A DNA stretch of 64,000 bases, from the NCBI GenBank assembly GCA_003220225.1, contig QHRU01000037.1, positions 1 to 64,000 on the forward strand, written 5' to 3'. Source of the stretch: Candidatus Rokuibacteriota bacterium. Its GTDB lineage: Bacteria; Methylomirabilota; Methylomirabilia; Rokubacteriales; CSP1-6. The notes below the pieces were generated by a model. That model was not told the origin of the DNA. It saw only the letters and a list, made by a program, of their open reading frames with translations, and did no database searches. Every line of letters starts with the position of its first letter. The first letter of the stretch is position 1. Shown here piece by piece: positions 8,886 to 17,775 of the stretch. The position numbers were made by a program, and so were the translations under genes.

Positions 8886-10226
8886 CTACGCCCGGCGGAG
8901 CGTGTCGACCAGCCAGCGTGCCGTGCGCAAGAGCCGGCCGTCGCCGTGGCGCGGACCGACCAGCTGCACCCCCAGCGGCAGGCCGTTGGCGCCGCTCATG
9001 AGCGGCACGCTCAGGGCGGGCACGCCGCACAGCGTCCACAGCGAGCAGAAGACCGGATCGCCGGTGGACGCGAGCCCCGCGGGCGCCACGCCGGTGGCGG
9101 CGGGCGTGAGCAGCGCGTCGTAGCGCTGCTCGAACAGCTCGGCGAATCCCTCGTTCAGACGCGGGATCTGGGCGAGCGCCTCGAGGTACGCGGGGGCGGC
9201 GTGGCCGCGGCCACGCTCGATGCGCCCGCGCAGCCGCTCCGAGAGGCGCGCGCGGCCCTTGTCCCACTCGCGGGCCAGGTTGACCGCCACCTCGGCCTCC
9301 ATGATGAGGCCGTGCCAGTCCCACGCCTGCTCGATGGCGCCGGCCAGCTCGACCTCCTCCACGCGGTCGCCGAGGCGCTCGACCAGCTCGGCGAAGGCCT
9401 CCTGCGCGTCGGCGTCCACGCGATTCCAGTGCGGCGTTTTCACGAATCCGAGGGTCGGCGGGATCGGCGGCTCCTCGGCGGTCGTCGCGCCGTACGGCGT
9501 GTGCGCCCGGGGGCTCGACTCGAACTCGCCCTCATCGTAGGCGACGCACGACTCCAGCAGCAGCGCCACGTCCTCGATGGAGCGCGCGAAGAGACCGACG
9601 GTGTCCAGCGTCTGCGAGACGCGCGACATGCCGCGGCGCGGGACGAGCCCGCGCGTCGGCTTCAGCCCGTAGATGCCGCAGTAGGACGCGGGCCGGACCG
9701 TGGAGCCGCCCGTCTGGCTGCCGAGGGCCAGCGGCACCATCCCGGCGGCGACGGCGGCGGCCGAGCCGCTCGAGGATCCGCCGGGCGAGTACGCGGGATC
9801 GTGAGGATTGCGCGTCTTGCCCGAGGCGCCGCACGCGAACTCGGTGGTGACCGTCTTGCCCATGATGACGGCGCCGGCGGCGCGGAGCTGTGTGACGACG
9901 GCCGCATCGCGCGACGGTGTGCGGCCCGCGTGGAGCGGCGAGCCGTTCTCGGTCGGCATGTCGGCCGTGTCGATGATGTCCTTGACGGCGATCGGCACCC
10001 CATGGAGCGGACCGATCGGCTGTCCGGACAGCCGCCACTGGTCGGCGGCGCGCGCCTGGCCCAGCGCGTGGTCGGGATCGAGGAACGCCCACGCCTCGAT
10101 GCGCGCGTCCGTCTCGCGCACGCGCGCCAGGCAGGCGGCGACGTACTGCTCGGAGGCGATGGCGCCCTCGCGGATGAGCCGCGCAGCATCCGTGGCCGAC
10201 AGCGCACGCAGGTTCGTCGGATCCAT
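8886..10226 (-). CDS. Amidase (amidase signature family)
   Basis: GGSSSGSAAAVAAGMVPLALGSQTGGSTVRPASYCGIYGLKPT signature. Confidence 0.93.
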   Translation of the reverse strand: MDPTNLRALSATDAARLIREGAIASEQYVAACLARVRETDARIEAWAFLDPDHALGQARAADQWRLSGQPIGPLHGVPIAVKDIIDTADMPTENGSPLHAGRTPSRDAAVVTQLRAAGAVIMGKTVTTEFACGASGKTRNPHDPAYSPGGSSSGSAAAVAAGMVPLALGSQTGGSTVRPASYCGIYGLKPTRGLVPRRGMSRVSQTLDTVGLFARSIEDVALLLESCVAYDEGEFESSPRAHTPYGATTAEEPPIPPTLGFVKTPHWNRVDADAQEAFAELVERLGDRVEEVELAGAIEQAWDWHGLIMEAEVAVNLAREWDKGRARLSERLRGRIERGRGHAAPAYLEALAQIPRLNEGFAELFEQRYDALLTPAATGVAPAGLASTGDPVFCSLWTLCGVPALSVPLMSGANGLPLGVQLVGPRHGDGRLLRTARWLVDTLRRA

Positions 10227-10423
10227 CGCCGGTAAGGTCGCCGGAATCACCCCCCCTTTGCAAGTCCGCGCGGTCATGGCCGGCGAGCGCACACGGTCAG
10301 CGATCAGCGCTGGTTCGAGCGCGGGCTTTGCCCGCGCAATCCTCTGATCTGGGGGAGGCAGGAAGGAGCACGCCCCAGGCGTGCGACGACCGTCGGAAGG
10401 GGGGCGAACCCCCCTCCGAGTGT

Positions 10424-12499
10424 CTACTTGCCGTACAGGAACTCCGGCAGCCAGAGGGTCATACCGGGCCAGATGTACATGAAGACCAGGCAGATGAGCA
10501 CGATGATCATGTACGGCATCATGCCCGCGAAGATCTGGTTGAGCGTGACGTGCTTGGGGGCCACGCCTTTCAGGTAGAACGCCGACATCGCCACCGGCGG
10601 CGACAGGAACGCCGCCTGGAGGTTCACCGCCACCATCGTCCCGAACAGGATCGGGTCGATCTGGAAGTGGGTGAGCAGCGGGATGAAGATCGGGCAGAAG
10701 ATGACGATGATCTCCGTCCACTCGAGCGGCCAGCCGAGCAGGAAGATGATCAGCTGCGCCAGGATCTGGAAGCCGAGCGGTGAGAGGTTCATCGACAGCA
10801 CCCAGCGCTCGATGAGCGACTGGCCGCCGTGCAGCGCGAACACCGCGGAGAAGAGCGCCGAGCCGACGAAGAGCCAGCACACCATCGCCGTCGTCTTCGC
10901 GGTGAGGAACGTCGACTCCTTGAGGTTCTGCCGCAGCTCGGGCGACGTGCGGAGGTACCAGAGCCCCGGCACGACGGTGCCCACCAGGGTCATGCCGATC
11001 GAGCCGGCCACGAGCAGCGACGCCCAGTCCTCACCCTCGTACCAGCCCAGCCCGAAGCCGATGACGAATCCGACGAGGCTCCACCACCAGACCTGTCTCT
11101 GGAAGCGCGCCATCACCGCCAGGTACATGGCGCCGAGGGCGCCGACGGCGGCCGACTCCGTCGCGGTGCAGATGCCGAAGAGGATCACCGCCAGCACGAT
11201 GACGGTGAGCACGCCGAGCGGCACCACGGAGGCGATCAGCTCCTTGAGGATCTCCAGCTGCTCGCCGTCCATGCGCCAGAAGTAGGCGAGCAGCAGCAGC
11301 GCGGAGAACGCCGCCAATCCCCAGAACCACGGGTAGAAGTGCTCCGGGATCTTCCCCGCCCCGGTGTCCTTGCTCGGATCGCGGAGCGAGGTCATCTCCT
11401 CCGGCGCGCCCTCGGGTTTCACGGGCGCGGTCGCCTTCTCTGACTCCCCCGCCGCGCCCAGCTCCTGCGGCGGCTCGTCGCTCGCGGACCCGAGCTCCTG
11501 GGGTCTCTCCTCCGCCGCCGGGGCGGCCGCGGCCGTCGGCGCCGCCGGCGCCGAGACGACCGGGACGCTCGTGACCGCCGTGGCCTTCGTCCCGGGCGAG
11601 ACGGCCGCCGTCGTCACCTCCGGGGCGTTGTAGATCACGACGTACCACCACGTAGCGCCGAAGGTGGCGACAGTGAGGAGCACCGGCACCGAGACCGCGG
11701 CCAGGTCGCGCCCGATGACGCGGTAGCCGGCGACACGCGCGAGAGCCGGCCGGAAGGCGGCGGCAATCAGCCCGGGGACCACGGTCCGCGAGCGGCCGCG
11801 CTCGAGCGCCCGCAAATAGTCGGGCACGGCGATGCGATACTGATCGGGGGCCAGCTTGGGCGCGATCTTCGGATTGATGATCGCCCAGCCGAGAATGTAG
11901 ACGAGGTAGAGGAACGTGAGGAAGAAGCCGGGCAGCATGGCCGCGGCGTACAGCTTGACGATCGACTGCCCCGCCACGGCCGCGTACACGATCAGCATGA
12001 CCGACGGTGGGATGAGGATGCCGAGCGTGCCGCCCGCGGTGATCGCGCCCGACGCCAGCTTGATGTCGTAGCCGGCGTTGAGCATCGGCCGCAGGGCGAT
12101 GACGCCCATGAGCACGACCACGGCGCCCACGATGCCGGACGCGATGCCCCAGAACGCGCACACGAGCAGGGTCGTCACGGCCAGCGAGGCCGGCACGCGT
12201 CGGAACGCGAGCTGGACGCTGTGGAACATGCGGTCCACGAGCGCCGCGCGCTCCATGATGTAGCCCATGAAGACGAACAGCGGCACCGACAGCAGCGTGT
12301 CGTTGGTCATGACGCCATAGGTGCGCTGGGCGACCAGGTCGAAGATGCGGTTCTGGTACCAGTGCGCGCCGGGCGCCCAGAACGCGATGAAGCCGAAGAC
12401 GAGCCCGAGACCCATCAGCGTGAAGGCGGTCGGATAGCCCATCATGATCGCGACGACGATGAGCCCGAGCATCGTCAATCCGAGTGACGGATCGCTCAC
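10424..12499 (-). CDS. TRAP transporter large permease (DctM-like), 691 aa with central insertions
   Basis: DctM motifs (GGTLGILIPPSVMLIVYA, TATESAAVGALGA) interrupted by a Pro/Ala/Glu-rich linker and additional hydrophobic segments. Confidence 0.88.
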   Translation of the reverse strand: MSDPSLGLTMLGLIVVAIMMGYPTAFTLMGLGLVFGFIAFWAPGAHWYQNRIFDLVAQRTYGVMTNDTLLSVPLFVFMGYIMERAALVDRMFHSVQLAFRRVPASLAVTTLLVCAFWGIASGIVGAVVVLMGVIALRPMLNAGYDIKLASGAITAGGTLGILIPPSVMLIVYAAVAGQSIVKLYAAAMLPGFFLTFLYLVYILGWAIINPKIAPKLAPDQYRIAVPDYLRALERGRSRTVVPGLIAAAFRPALARVAGYRVIGRDLAAVSVPVLLTVATFGATWWYVVIYNAPEVTTAAVSPGTKATAVTSVPVVSAPAAPTAAAAPAAEERPQELGSASDEPPQELGAAGESEKATAPVKPEGAPEEMTSLRDPSKDTGAGKIPEHFYPWFWGLAAFSALLLLAYFWRMDGEQLEILKELIASVVPLGVLTVIVLAVILFGICTATESAAVGALGAMYLAVMARFQRQVWWWSLVGFVIGFGLGWYEGEDWASLLVAGSIGMTLVGTVVPGLWYLRTSPELRQNLKESTFLTAKTTAMVCWLFVGSALFSAVFALHGGQSLIERWVLSMNLSPLGFQILAQLIIFLLGWPLEWTEIIVIFCPIFIPLLTHFQIDPILFGTMVAVNLQAAFLSPPVAMSAFYLKGVAPKHVTLNQIFAGMMPYMIIVLICLVFMYIWPGMTLWLPEFLYGK

Positions 12500-13203
12500 C
12501 TCGTGCGCTCGTCGTCGTCTTTGATGGCCTTCTCGTGCACGACACCCTCTTCCATGACGCTCCGGTGACGCGCGGCCTCATCGATCGCCTTGGCGCCCTC
12601 GATGGCCGCCCGGCGCGACTCTTCGTCCACGTACTCGCTGTGGCCGAGCTGCGTCTCGATGACGTCGATCTCCTCGACGTCCTCCAGCCGCGCCGGCCAC
12701 TGCCCGGTGCGGATGGTGAGGATGCACCGGACGATCTCCGCCAGCCCCTGCAGCATGACCAGCGCGCCGGCGACGGGGATGACCGTCTTGAAGTGGTACA
12801 CGGGCGGGCCCTCGGCCGTCACCGTGGAATGCTCGTGGATGCGCCACGAGTCGGCCGCGTAGCCGCTGCCCGCGTAGATCAGCCCGATCATGCACGGGAT
12901 GAAGAACAGGAAGTAGAGGATCAGGTCGAGCGAGGCCTGCGCGCGCGGCTTCATGTAGATGTAGACGAAGTCGGCGCGCACGTGGCCGGCCAGGGCCAGC
13001 GTGTAGGCCCCGCACAACATGAACAGCGAGCCATAGAGCATGTTGTTGAGGTCGAAGATCCAGGCAGTCGGCGCGTTCAGGATGTAACGCTTGAAGACCT
13101 CGATGGCCACCACGAACGTCAGCGCCACGATCAGCCACGAGGCCGCCTTGCCCGACCAGTAGCTGACCTGATCGATGGCGCGGATGAACCGCAGGAACGT
13201 CAT
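12496..13203 (-). CDS. TRAP transporter small permease (DctQ-like)
   Basis: MTFLRFIRAIDQVSYWSGKAASWLIVALTFVVAIEVFKRYILNAPTAWIFDLNNMLYG... Confidence 0.85.
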   Translation of the reverse strand: MTFLRFIRAIDQVSYWSGKAASWLIVALTFVVAIEVFKRYILNAPTAWIFDLNNMLYGSLFMLCGAYTLALAGHVRADFVYIYMKPRAQASLDLILYFLFFIPCMIGLIYAGSGYAADSWRIHEHSTVTAEGPPVYHFKTVIPVAGALVMLQGLAEIVRCILTIRTGQWPARLEDVEEIDVIETQLGHSEYVDEESRRAAIEGAKAIDEAARHRSVMEEGVVHEKAIKDDDERTR

Positions 13204-13290
13204 CCGAAGTGGGGGGCCACGAGATGGCCCCCCATACCCCCCCGACGCTCGGGAGCGCCCCGGGAAACCCGGGGCGCTCCTCGAAGGGCC
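13204..13290 (+). repeat. Copy of the bipartite GC-hairpin repeat between dctP and dctQ
   Basis: TGGGGGGCCacgagatGGCCCCCCA and GAGCGCCCCGGGaaaCCCGGGGCGCTC. Confidence 0.85.
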
Positions 13291-13298
13291 GACACTCC

Positions 13299-14441
13299 CT
13301 AACTCTTCTTCTGCGCCGGCGCCGCGGGCCGGCCGAAGTAGTGCTCGTAGGCCATGCGCCGGCTGACGTTGGTGTCGAGGTCCCACTTCACCGTGCGCTG
13401 GGCGAACGCCTTCTGCGACTCGGCGATCTCCTTGAACAGCGGGTTGTCCGACGACTTCTTGTCGGCGACCTGGTCATAGATCTCGAGCTGCTTCTTGAGC
13501 ACGGAGTCCGGTGTCTTGTAGAACCGGACCTTGTCCTTGGTCTGCAGCTCGATGTAGTCCTTCGAGTAGCGGTCGATCGACTTCCACGCCATGTCCGCCG
13601 ACGCTGCCTCGACCGCGTTCTCGATGATGGCCTTCATCTTGTCGGGCAGCGCGTCGAACTTCGTCTTGTTGAAGGTGATCTCGAGCTGCTCGGCGTTTTG
13701 GTGGTAGCTCTGCAGCATGCAGACCTTGGAGACGTCGGCGAAGCCGAGGATCCGGTCCGACGTCGCGTTGTTGAACTCCGCGGCATCGAGCAGGCCGCGG
13801 TCCATCGCCGGCACGATCTCGGCGCCGGGCAGCGCGTTGACCGCCGCCCCCAGGCCCTGGAACACGTCGATCGAGATACCGACCGTGCGGAACTTGAGGC
13901 CCTTGAAATCGTCTACCTTCGTGATCGGCTTCTTGTACCAGCCGAGCGGCTGCGTGAACATCGGCCCGTACGGGAACGACACGACGTTGGCGCCGATCGA
14001 CGCGTAGAGCTTGGTGAGCAGTTGCTTGCCGCCGCCGTACTTGTGCCAGGAGAGCAGCATGTTGGCGTCCATGCCGTAGCCCGGCCCGGAACCCCAGAGC
14101 GCGAGCGCCGTCTGCTTGCCGTAGTGATACACGAGCACGCCGTGGCCGCCGTCGAGCGTGCCCTTCGACACGGCGTCGAGCAGGCCGAAGGCCGGCACCA
14201 CCGCGCCCGCGGGCAGCACGTCGATCTTGAGATCGCCGCCCGTCATGTCGTTCACCTTCTTGGCGAAGTCGAGCGCGTACTCGTGGAAGATGTCCTTCTG
14301 CGGCCACGTCGACTGCCAGCGCATCGTGATGGGACCCTGGGCTCGGACGACCGAGGGGAAGCCCAGGGCGACCGCGCCCACGGCCGCGCCCGTGAGGAAG
14401 GTGCGGCGGGATGTTTCGGGAGTCGCCTGCGAGTCGGTCAT
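13299..14441 (-). CDS. TRAP transporter substrate-binding protein (DctP-like), Tat-like signal
   Basis: MTDSQATPETSRRTFLTGAAVGAVALGFPSVVRAQGPITMRWQSTWPQKDIFHEYALDFAKKVNDMTGG... Confidence 0.9.
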   Translation of the reverse strand: MTDSQATPETSRRTFLTGAAVGAVALGFPSVVRAQGPITMRWQSTWPQKDIFHEYALDFAKKVNDMTGGDLKIDVLPAGAVVPAFGLLDAVSKGTLDGGHGVLVYHYGKQTALALWGSGPGYGMDANMLLSWHKYGGGKQLLTKLYASIGANVVSFPYGPMFTQPLGWYKKPITKVDDFKGLKFRTVGISIDVFQGLGAAVNALPGAEIVPAMDRGLLDAAEFNNATSDRILGFADVSKVCMLQSYHQNAEQLEITFNKTKFDALPDKMKAIIENAVEAASADMAWKSIDRYSKDYIELQTKDKVRFYKTPDSVLKKQLEIYDQVADKKSSDNPLFKEIAESQKAFAQRTVKWDLDTNVSRRMAYEHYFGRPAAPAQKKS

Positions 14442-14549
14442 GGAGCACCTCCGTCGTCGTTGGCTCGAAGTGCACCCGATGGTCCGGTGTTGAGCGGCGG
14501 TTATTGTAACCGACCTTCCCGCCGCGGGGTTCCGAGTTTGAGCGCAGAT

Positions 14550-15239
14550 TCAGCGGGCGGGAGCGATCTCGAGGGCGAGCCGGCGGTCGTCCCGCCGGAC
14601 GGTGAGGCGCAGCGACTTCTCGGGCGCGAGGTCGGCGAGCGCCTCCCGCGCCGCGTCGCGCGTGACGACGGCCGTCTCCTCGACCTGGAGGATGACGTCG
14701 CCCACCTCCAGCCCCGCCCGCGCCGCCGCGCTGTCCTTCATCACCAGGCTGACCACGGGCGCGCCGGCGCCGCCCGGGCGGCCGCCGCCCAGCTCGGGCT
14801 GCGGCCCGTCCGGCTCGCGCAGGAGAAAGCCGTACTCGGCGGCCACGCGCTCGCCCGCGACGGCACGCGGCATCTGCACCAGGCGCACGGGCAGCGCGCG
14901 GCGGCCCTCCGCGCGCAGCACGGTCAGCCGCGCGTCGCGCTCCACGGGCCCGGTCGCGATCATGCGCTGGAGCGCGCGCGTCTCGGTGACGGGCCGATCG
15001 TCGAAGGCGACGACGATATCGCCGCTCTTGAGACCGGCGCGCGCGGCGGGTGTCCCCTCCATGACGTCGACGATCACCACACCGAACCCCTCGCGAATTC
15101 CGTGCTTCGTGGCCAGCTCGTCCATCTCCTGCTCCGAGAGGTCGCGGATGCGCACGCCGAGCCACGACCACGGCCGCGCCTCCGCGACGCCGCCCGCGAG
15201 GAGCAGCGCGAGCGCGAGGGCGGCCGCCACGCGCCTCAC
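14550..15239 (-). CDS. PDZ-domain protein (two PDZ-like repeats, secreted)
   Basis: GTPAARAGLKSGDIVVAFDDRPV and DSAAARAGLEVGDVILQVEETAV; N-terminal hydrophobic signal; GTG start inferred. Confidence 0.78.
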   Translation of the reverse strand: MRRVAAALALALLLAGGVAEARPWSWLGVRIRDLSEQEMDELATKHGIREGFGVVIVDVMEGTPAARAGLKSGDIVVAFDDRPVTETRALQRMIATGPVERDARLTVLRAEGRRALPVRLVQMPRAVAGERVAAEYGFLLREPDGPQPELGGGRPGGAGAPVVSLVMKDSAAARAGLEVGDVILQVEETAVVTRDAAREALADLAPEKSLRLTVRRDDRRLALEIAPAR

Positions 15240-15874
15240 GAACGGCCGCCCTTCAGCTCGCGCACGAGCATCTCCAGCGCGTCGGCCACGCGGGTGACCC
15301 GCGCCTCCACGTCGAGCATCTCGAGCAGCTCCTGGCGCAGCGCCGCGTCGGGCAGCACGGCGGCGGCGACGCGGTCGGCGACGGCGCCCGAGGGCTGGCC
15401 CTCGGCCAGCGCCGTGTCGAGCAGGTCCCGCGGCCGGCCGAGCGTCTCGAGCAGCGCGTGCGCCGCCGCGCGGATGCGCGCGAGGGCGGGCGTCACGTCG
15501 CCGGCGGGCCCGACGTCCTCCAGCCGCTTCACGCTCACCAGACGGTAGAGGGTGTCGCCGGGCAGCTCGTGCTCGATGCGCACGCGCGCGTCGCCGCGCA
15601 CGAGGATGTTGTAGCGACCGTTGGCGAGCCGCTCCCAGGAGACGATCTCGCCGAGCCCGCTCACGGCGTGCACGGCCGGCTTGCCGGCGTAGCTCGCCTC
15701 GTAGCCCGGCTGGAGCTTCACCACGCACAGCCGGCGGTCGCGCGCGAGCGCGTCCATCACCATCGCGCGGTAGCGCGCCTCGAAGACGTGCAGCGGCAGC
15801 AGCGTGCGGGGAAAGAAGGTGACGTCGGGCAGCGGGAAGATCGGCACGATGGCGGAGCCTGGCACCGACGCCAT
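15236..15874 (-). CDS. LON peptidase substrate-binding domain protein
   Basis: IVPIFPLPDVTFFPRTLLPLHVFEARYRAMVMDAL...GLGEIVSWERLANGRYNILVRGDARVRI. Confidence 0.88.
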   Translation of the reverse strand: MASVPGSAIVPIFPLPDVTFFPRTLLPLHVFEARYRAMVMDALARDRRLCVVKLQPGYEASYAGKPAVHAVSGLGEIVSWERLANGRYNILVRGDARVRIEHELPGDTLYRLVSVKRLEDVGPAGDVTPALARIRAAAHALLETLGRPRDLLDTALAEGQPSGAVADRVAAAVLPDAALRQELLEMLDVEARVTRVADALEMLVRELKGGRS

Positions 15875-15882
15875 GCCCGCGC

Positions 15883-17001
15883 TCAGGAGATCGTGGGCAG
15901 CGGGCGGAGCGTCGCCGTCGCGTCGAGCCTCTCGACCACCCGCCTGGCCACGTCGCGGAAGGCCCCGGCCTGGGCCGACTGGGGGCGGCGCACGATGATG
16001 GGCGCGCCCTCGTCGCCGCCCTTGCGGGTGTCGGGGTCGAGGGGGAGCTGGCCGAGCAGCGGCACGCCGTACTCGTCGGCCACCTTCTTGCCGCCGCCCT
16101 CGCCGAAGATCGCGTACCGCGTGCCGGTGTCGGGCGCGACGAAGTACGACATGTTCTCGACGACGCCGAGCATCGGCACGTTGAGCCGCTGGAACATCGC
16201 GATCGCCTTGCGCACGTCCAGCAGCGCCACGTCTTGAGGGGTCGTCACCATCACCACGCCGGAGAGCGGGATGACCTGCGAGAGCGACAGCTGCGCGTCG
16301 CCGGTGCCGGGCGGCATGTCGAACACGAGGTAGTCGAGCGGTCCCCACATGACGTCGCGCAGCATCTGCTGGATGAACGAGTGGATCATCGGCCCCCGCC
16401 ACACGAGCGGCTCCTTGTCACCGACGAGCAGGCCGATCGACATCACCTTGAGGCCGTGGGCCTCGACCGGGATGATGCGGTTGTCGAACATCCCGGGCCG
16501 GCCCCTGGTGCCGAGCATGAGCGGCAGGTCGGGCCCGTAGACGTCGGCGTCGATGATTCCGACGTGCGCGCCGGCCTCGGCGAGCGCCAAGGCGAGATTC
16601 ACGGCGACGGTGGACTTGCCGACGCCGCCCTTGCCCGACGACACGGCGATCGTGTGCTTGACCTCGGGAATCATGTCCGCGGGGCGCTGGGGCGCGGCCG
16701 GCGCGGCGGCCTGCGGGTGGCCCTGCGCGCCGTGCTGATGCGGGTGAGCCGCGGCTGCGGCGCCGCCGCCCATCTTCGCGCTGACCTTCGACACGCCGGG
16801 CAGCCGCCCGACGAGCTTGGACGCCATGCTGTGGATCATCACCTTCGTCTGCGGCGGCTGGGCCGCGAACGCGAGCGTGAAGCTGACCGCGCCGCCCTGG
16901 ACGGCGACGTCGCGCACGAGCCCCAGCGCGACGATGTCTTTCTGGCTCTCGGGATCCTTGATACCGCGGAGCGCATTGATGACGTCCTGCTCGCTCGCCA
17001 T
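15883..17001 (-). CDS. Mrp/NBP35-family iron-sulfur carrier ATPase
   Basis: DUF59-like N terminus plus IAVSSGKGGVGKSTVAVNLALALAEAGAHVGIIDADVYGPDLPLMLG. Confidence 0.94.
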   Translation of the reverse strand: MASEQDVINALRGIKDPESQKDIVALGLVRDVAVQGGAVSFTLAFAAQPPQTKVMIHSMASKLVGRLPGVSKVSAKMGGGAAAAAHPHQHGAQGHPQAAAPAAPQRPADMIPEVKHTIAVSSGKGGVGKSTVAVNLALALAEAGAHVGIIDADVYGPDLPLMLGTRGRPGMFDNRIIPVEAHGLKVMSIGLLVGDKEPLVWRGPMIHSFIQQMLRDVMWGPLDYLVFDMPPGTGDAQLSLSQVIPLSGVVMVTTPQDVALLDVRKAIAMFQRLNVPMLGVVENMSYFVAPDTGTRYAIFGEGGGKKVADEYGVPLLGQLPLDPDTRKGGDEGAPIIVRRPQSAQAGAFRDVARRVVERLDATATLRPLPTIS

Positions 17002-17212
17002 ACGGACGAATGATATACCCGACGGGTCGGGGCGGGGCGTATGGGAACGCGGTTTCCCAATCTAGGGCGCCTTCGCTCTCCCGCCTCGCCCGGCCGCGCG
17101 CGCAAGCCGTTGAAAAGACGCCGCGCCCGGCGTGGAACGCCGATTGCTGCCAGAGGGGGCGGCCGTCTCGATGAGAGTCGAGCCAAGCAGTATGTTCGAT
17201 GCCCTCCCCCCG

Positions 17213-17253
17213 GCGAGGGCGGGCCTGCCAGGGCCCGCCCTCGCTTGATTTTT
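17213..17253 (+). terminator. Intrinsic-terminator-like hairpin
   Basis: GCGAGGGCGGGC-ctgccagg-GCCCGCCCTCGC (12 bp perfect stem) followed by TTGATTTTT. Confidence 0.6.
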
Positions 17254-17280
17254 GCCCACCCTTCCTGATACATAAGTCGA

Positions 17281-17775
17281 GTGGTCCCCCCCGAAGAGTT
17301 TCGTCGTGTTCTCGGTCACTTCGCCACGGGAGTCACGATCGTCACCACGCGTGACGCCGACGGCCGTCCGACCGGGCTCACCGTGAGCGCGTTCTGCTCG
17401 GTCTCGCTCGATCCGCCGCAGATCCTGGTCTGCGTGGATCACAAGTCGCAGAGTTATCCGGCGCTGCGCGACGGCGGACACTTCGCCGTCAACTTCCTCG
17501 GCGACGGGCACGAAGACATCTCGCGCCGCTTCGCGACGACGCGCCTCGACAAGTTCGACGGCGTGGCGCACCGCCTGAGCGGTCACGGCGTGCCGCTGCT
17601 CGACGGCGCGCTGGCGCAGCTCGAGTGCCGCGTGGTCTCCCGGCACGTCGAGGGCGATCACACGATTCTCGTCGGGCTCGTCGAGGACGCTCGCAACGGC
17701 GCGGGCGAACCGCTGCTCTATTACCGCGGCAAGTACCGCCGCCTGGCCGAAACCCCTTCAGGAGCAAAATCGTGA
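17281..17775 (+). CDS. Flavin reductase family protein
   Basis: EEFRRVLGHFATGVTIVTTRDADGRPTGLTVSAFCSVSLDPPQILVCVDHKSQSYPAL; GTG start. Confidence 0.9.
   Translation: MVPPEEFRRVLGHFATGVTIVTTRDADGRPTGLTVSAFCSVSLDPPQILVCVDHKSQSYPALRDGGHFAVNFLGDGHEDISRRFATTRLDKFDGVAHRLSGHGVPLLDGALAQLECRVVSRHVEGDHTILVGLVEDARNGAGEPLLYYRGKYRRLAETPSGAKS

Noticed and set aside
15236-15874. Full Lon protease
   Set aside because: Only the N-terminal LON substrate-binding domain is present; no AAA or protease domain.
17041-17268. 75-aa plus ORF as a gene
   Set aside because: Arg/Pro-rich with no start context; the terminator hairpin lies inside it, so the region is more likely non-coding.
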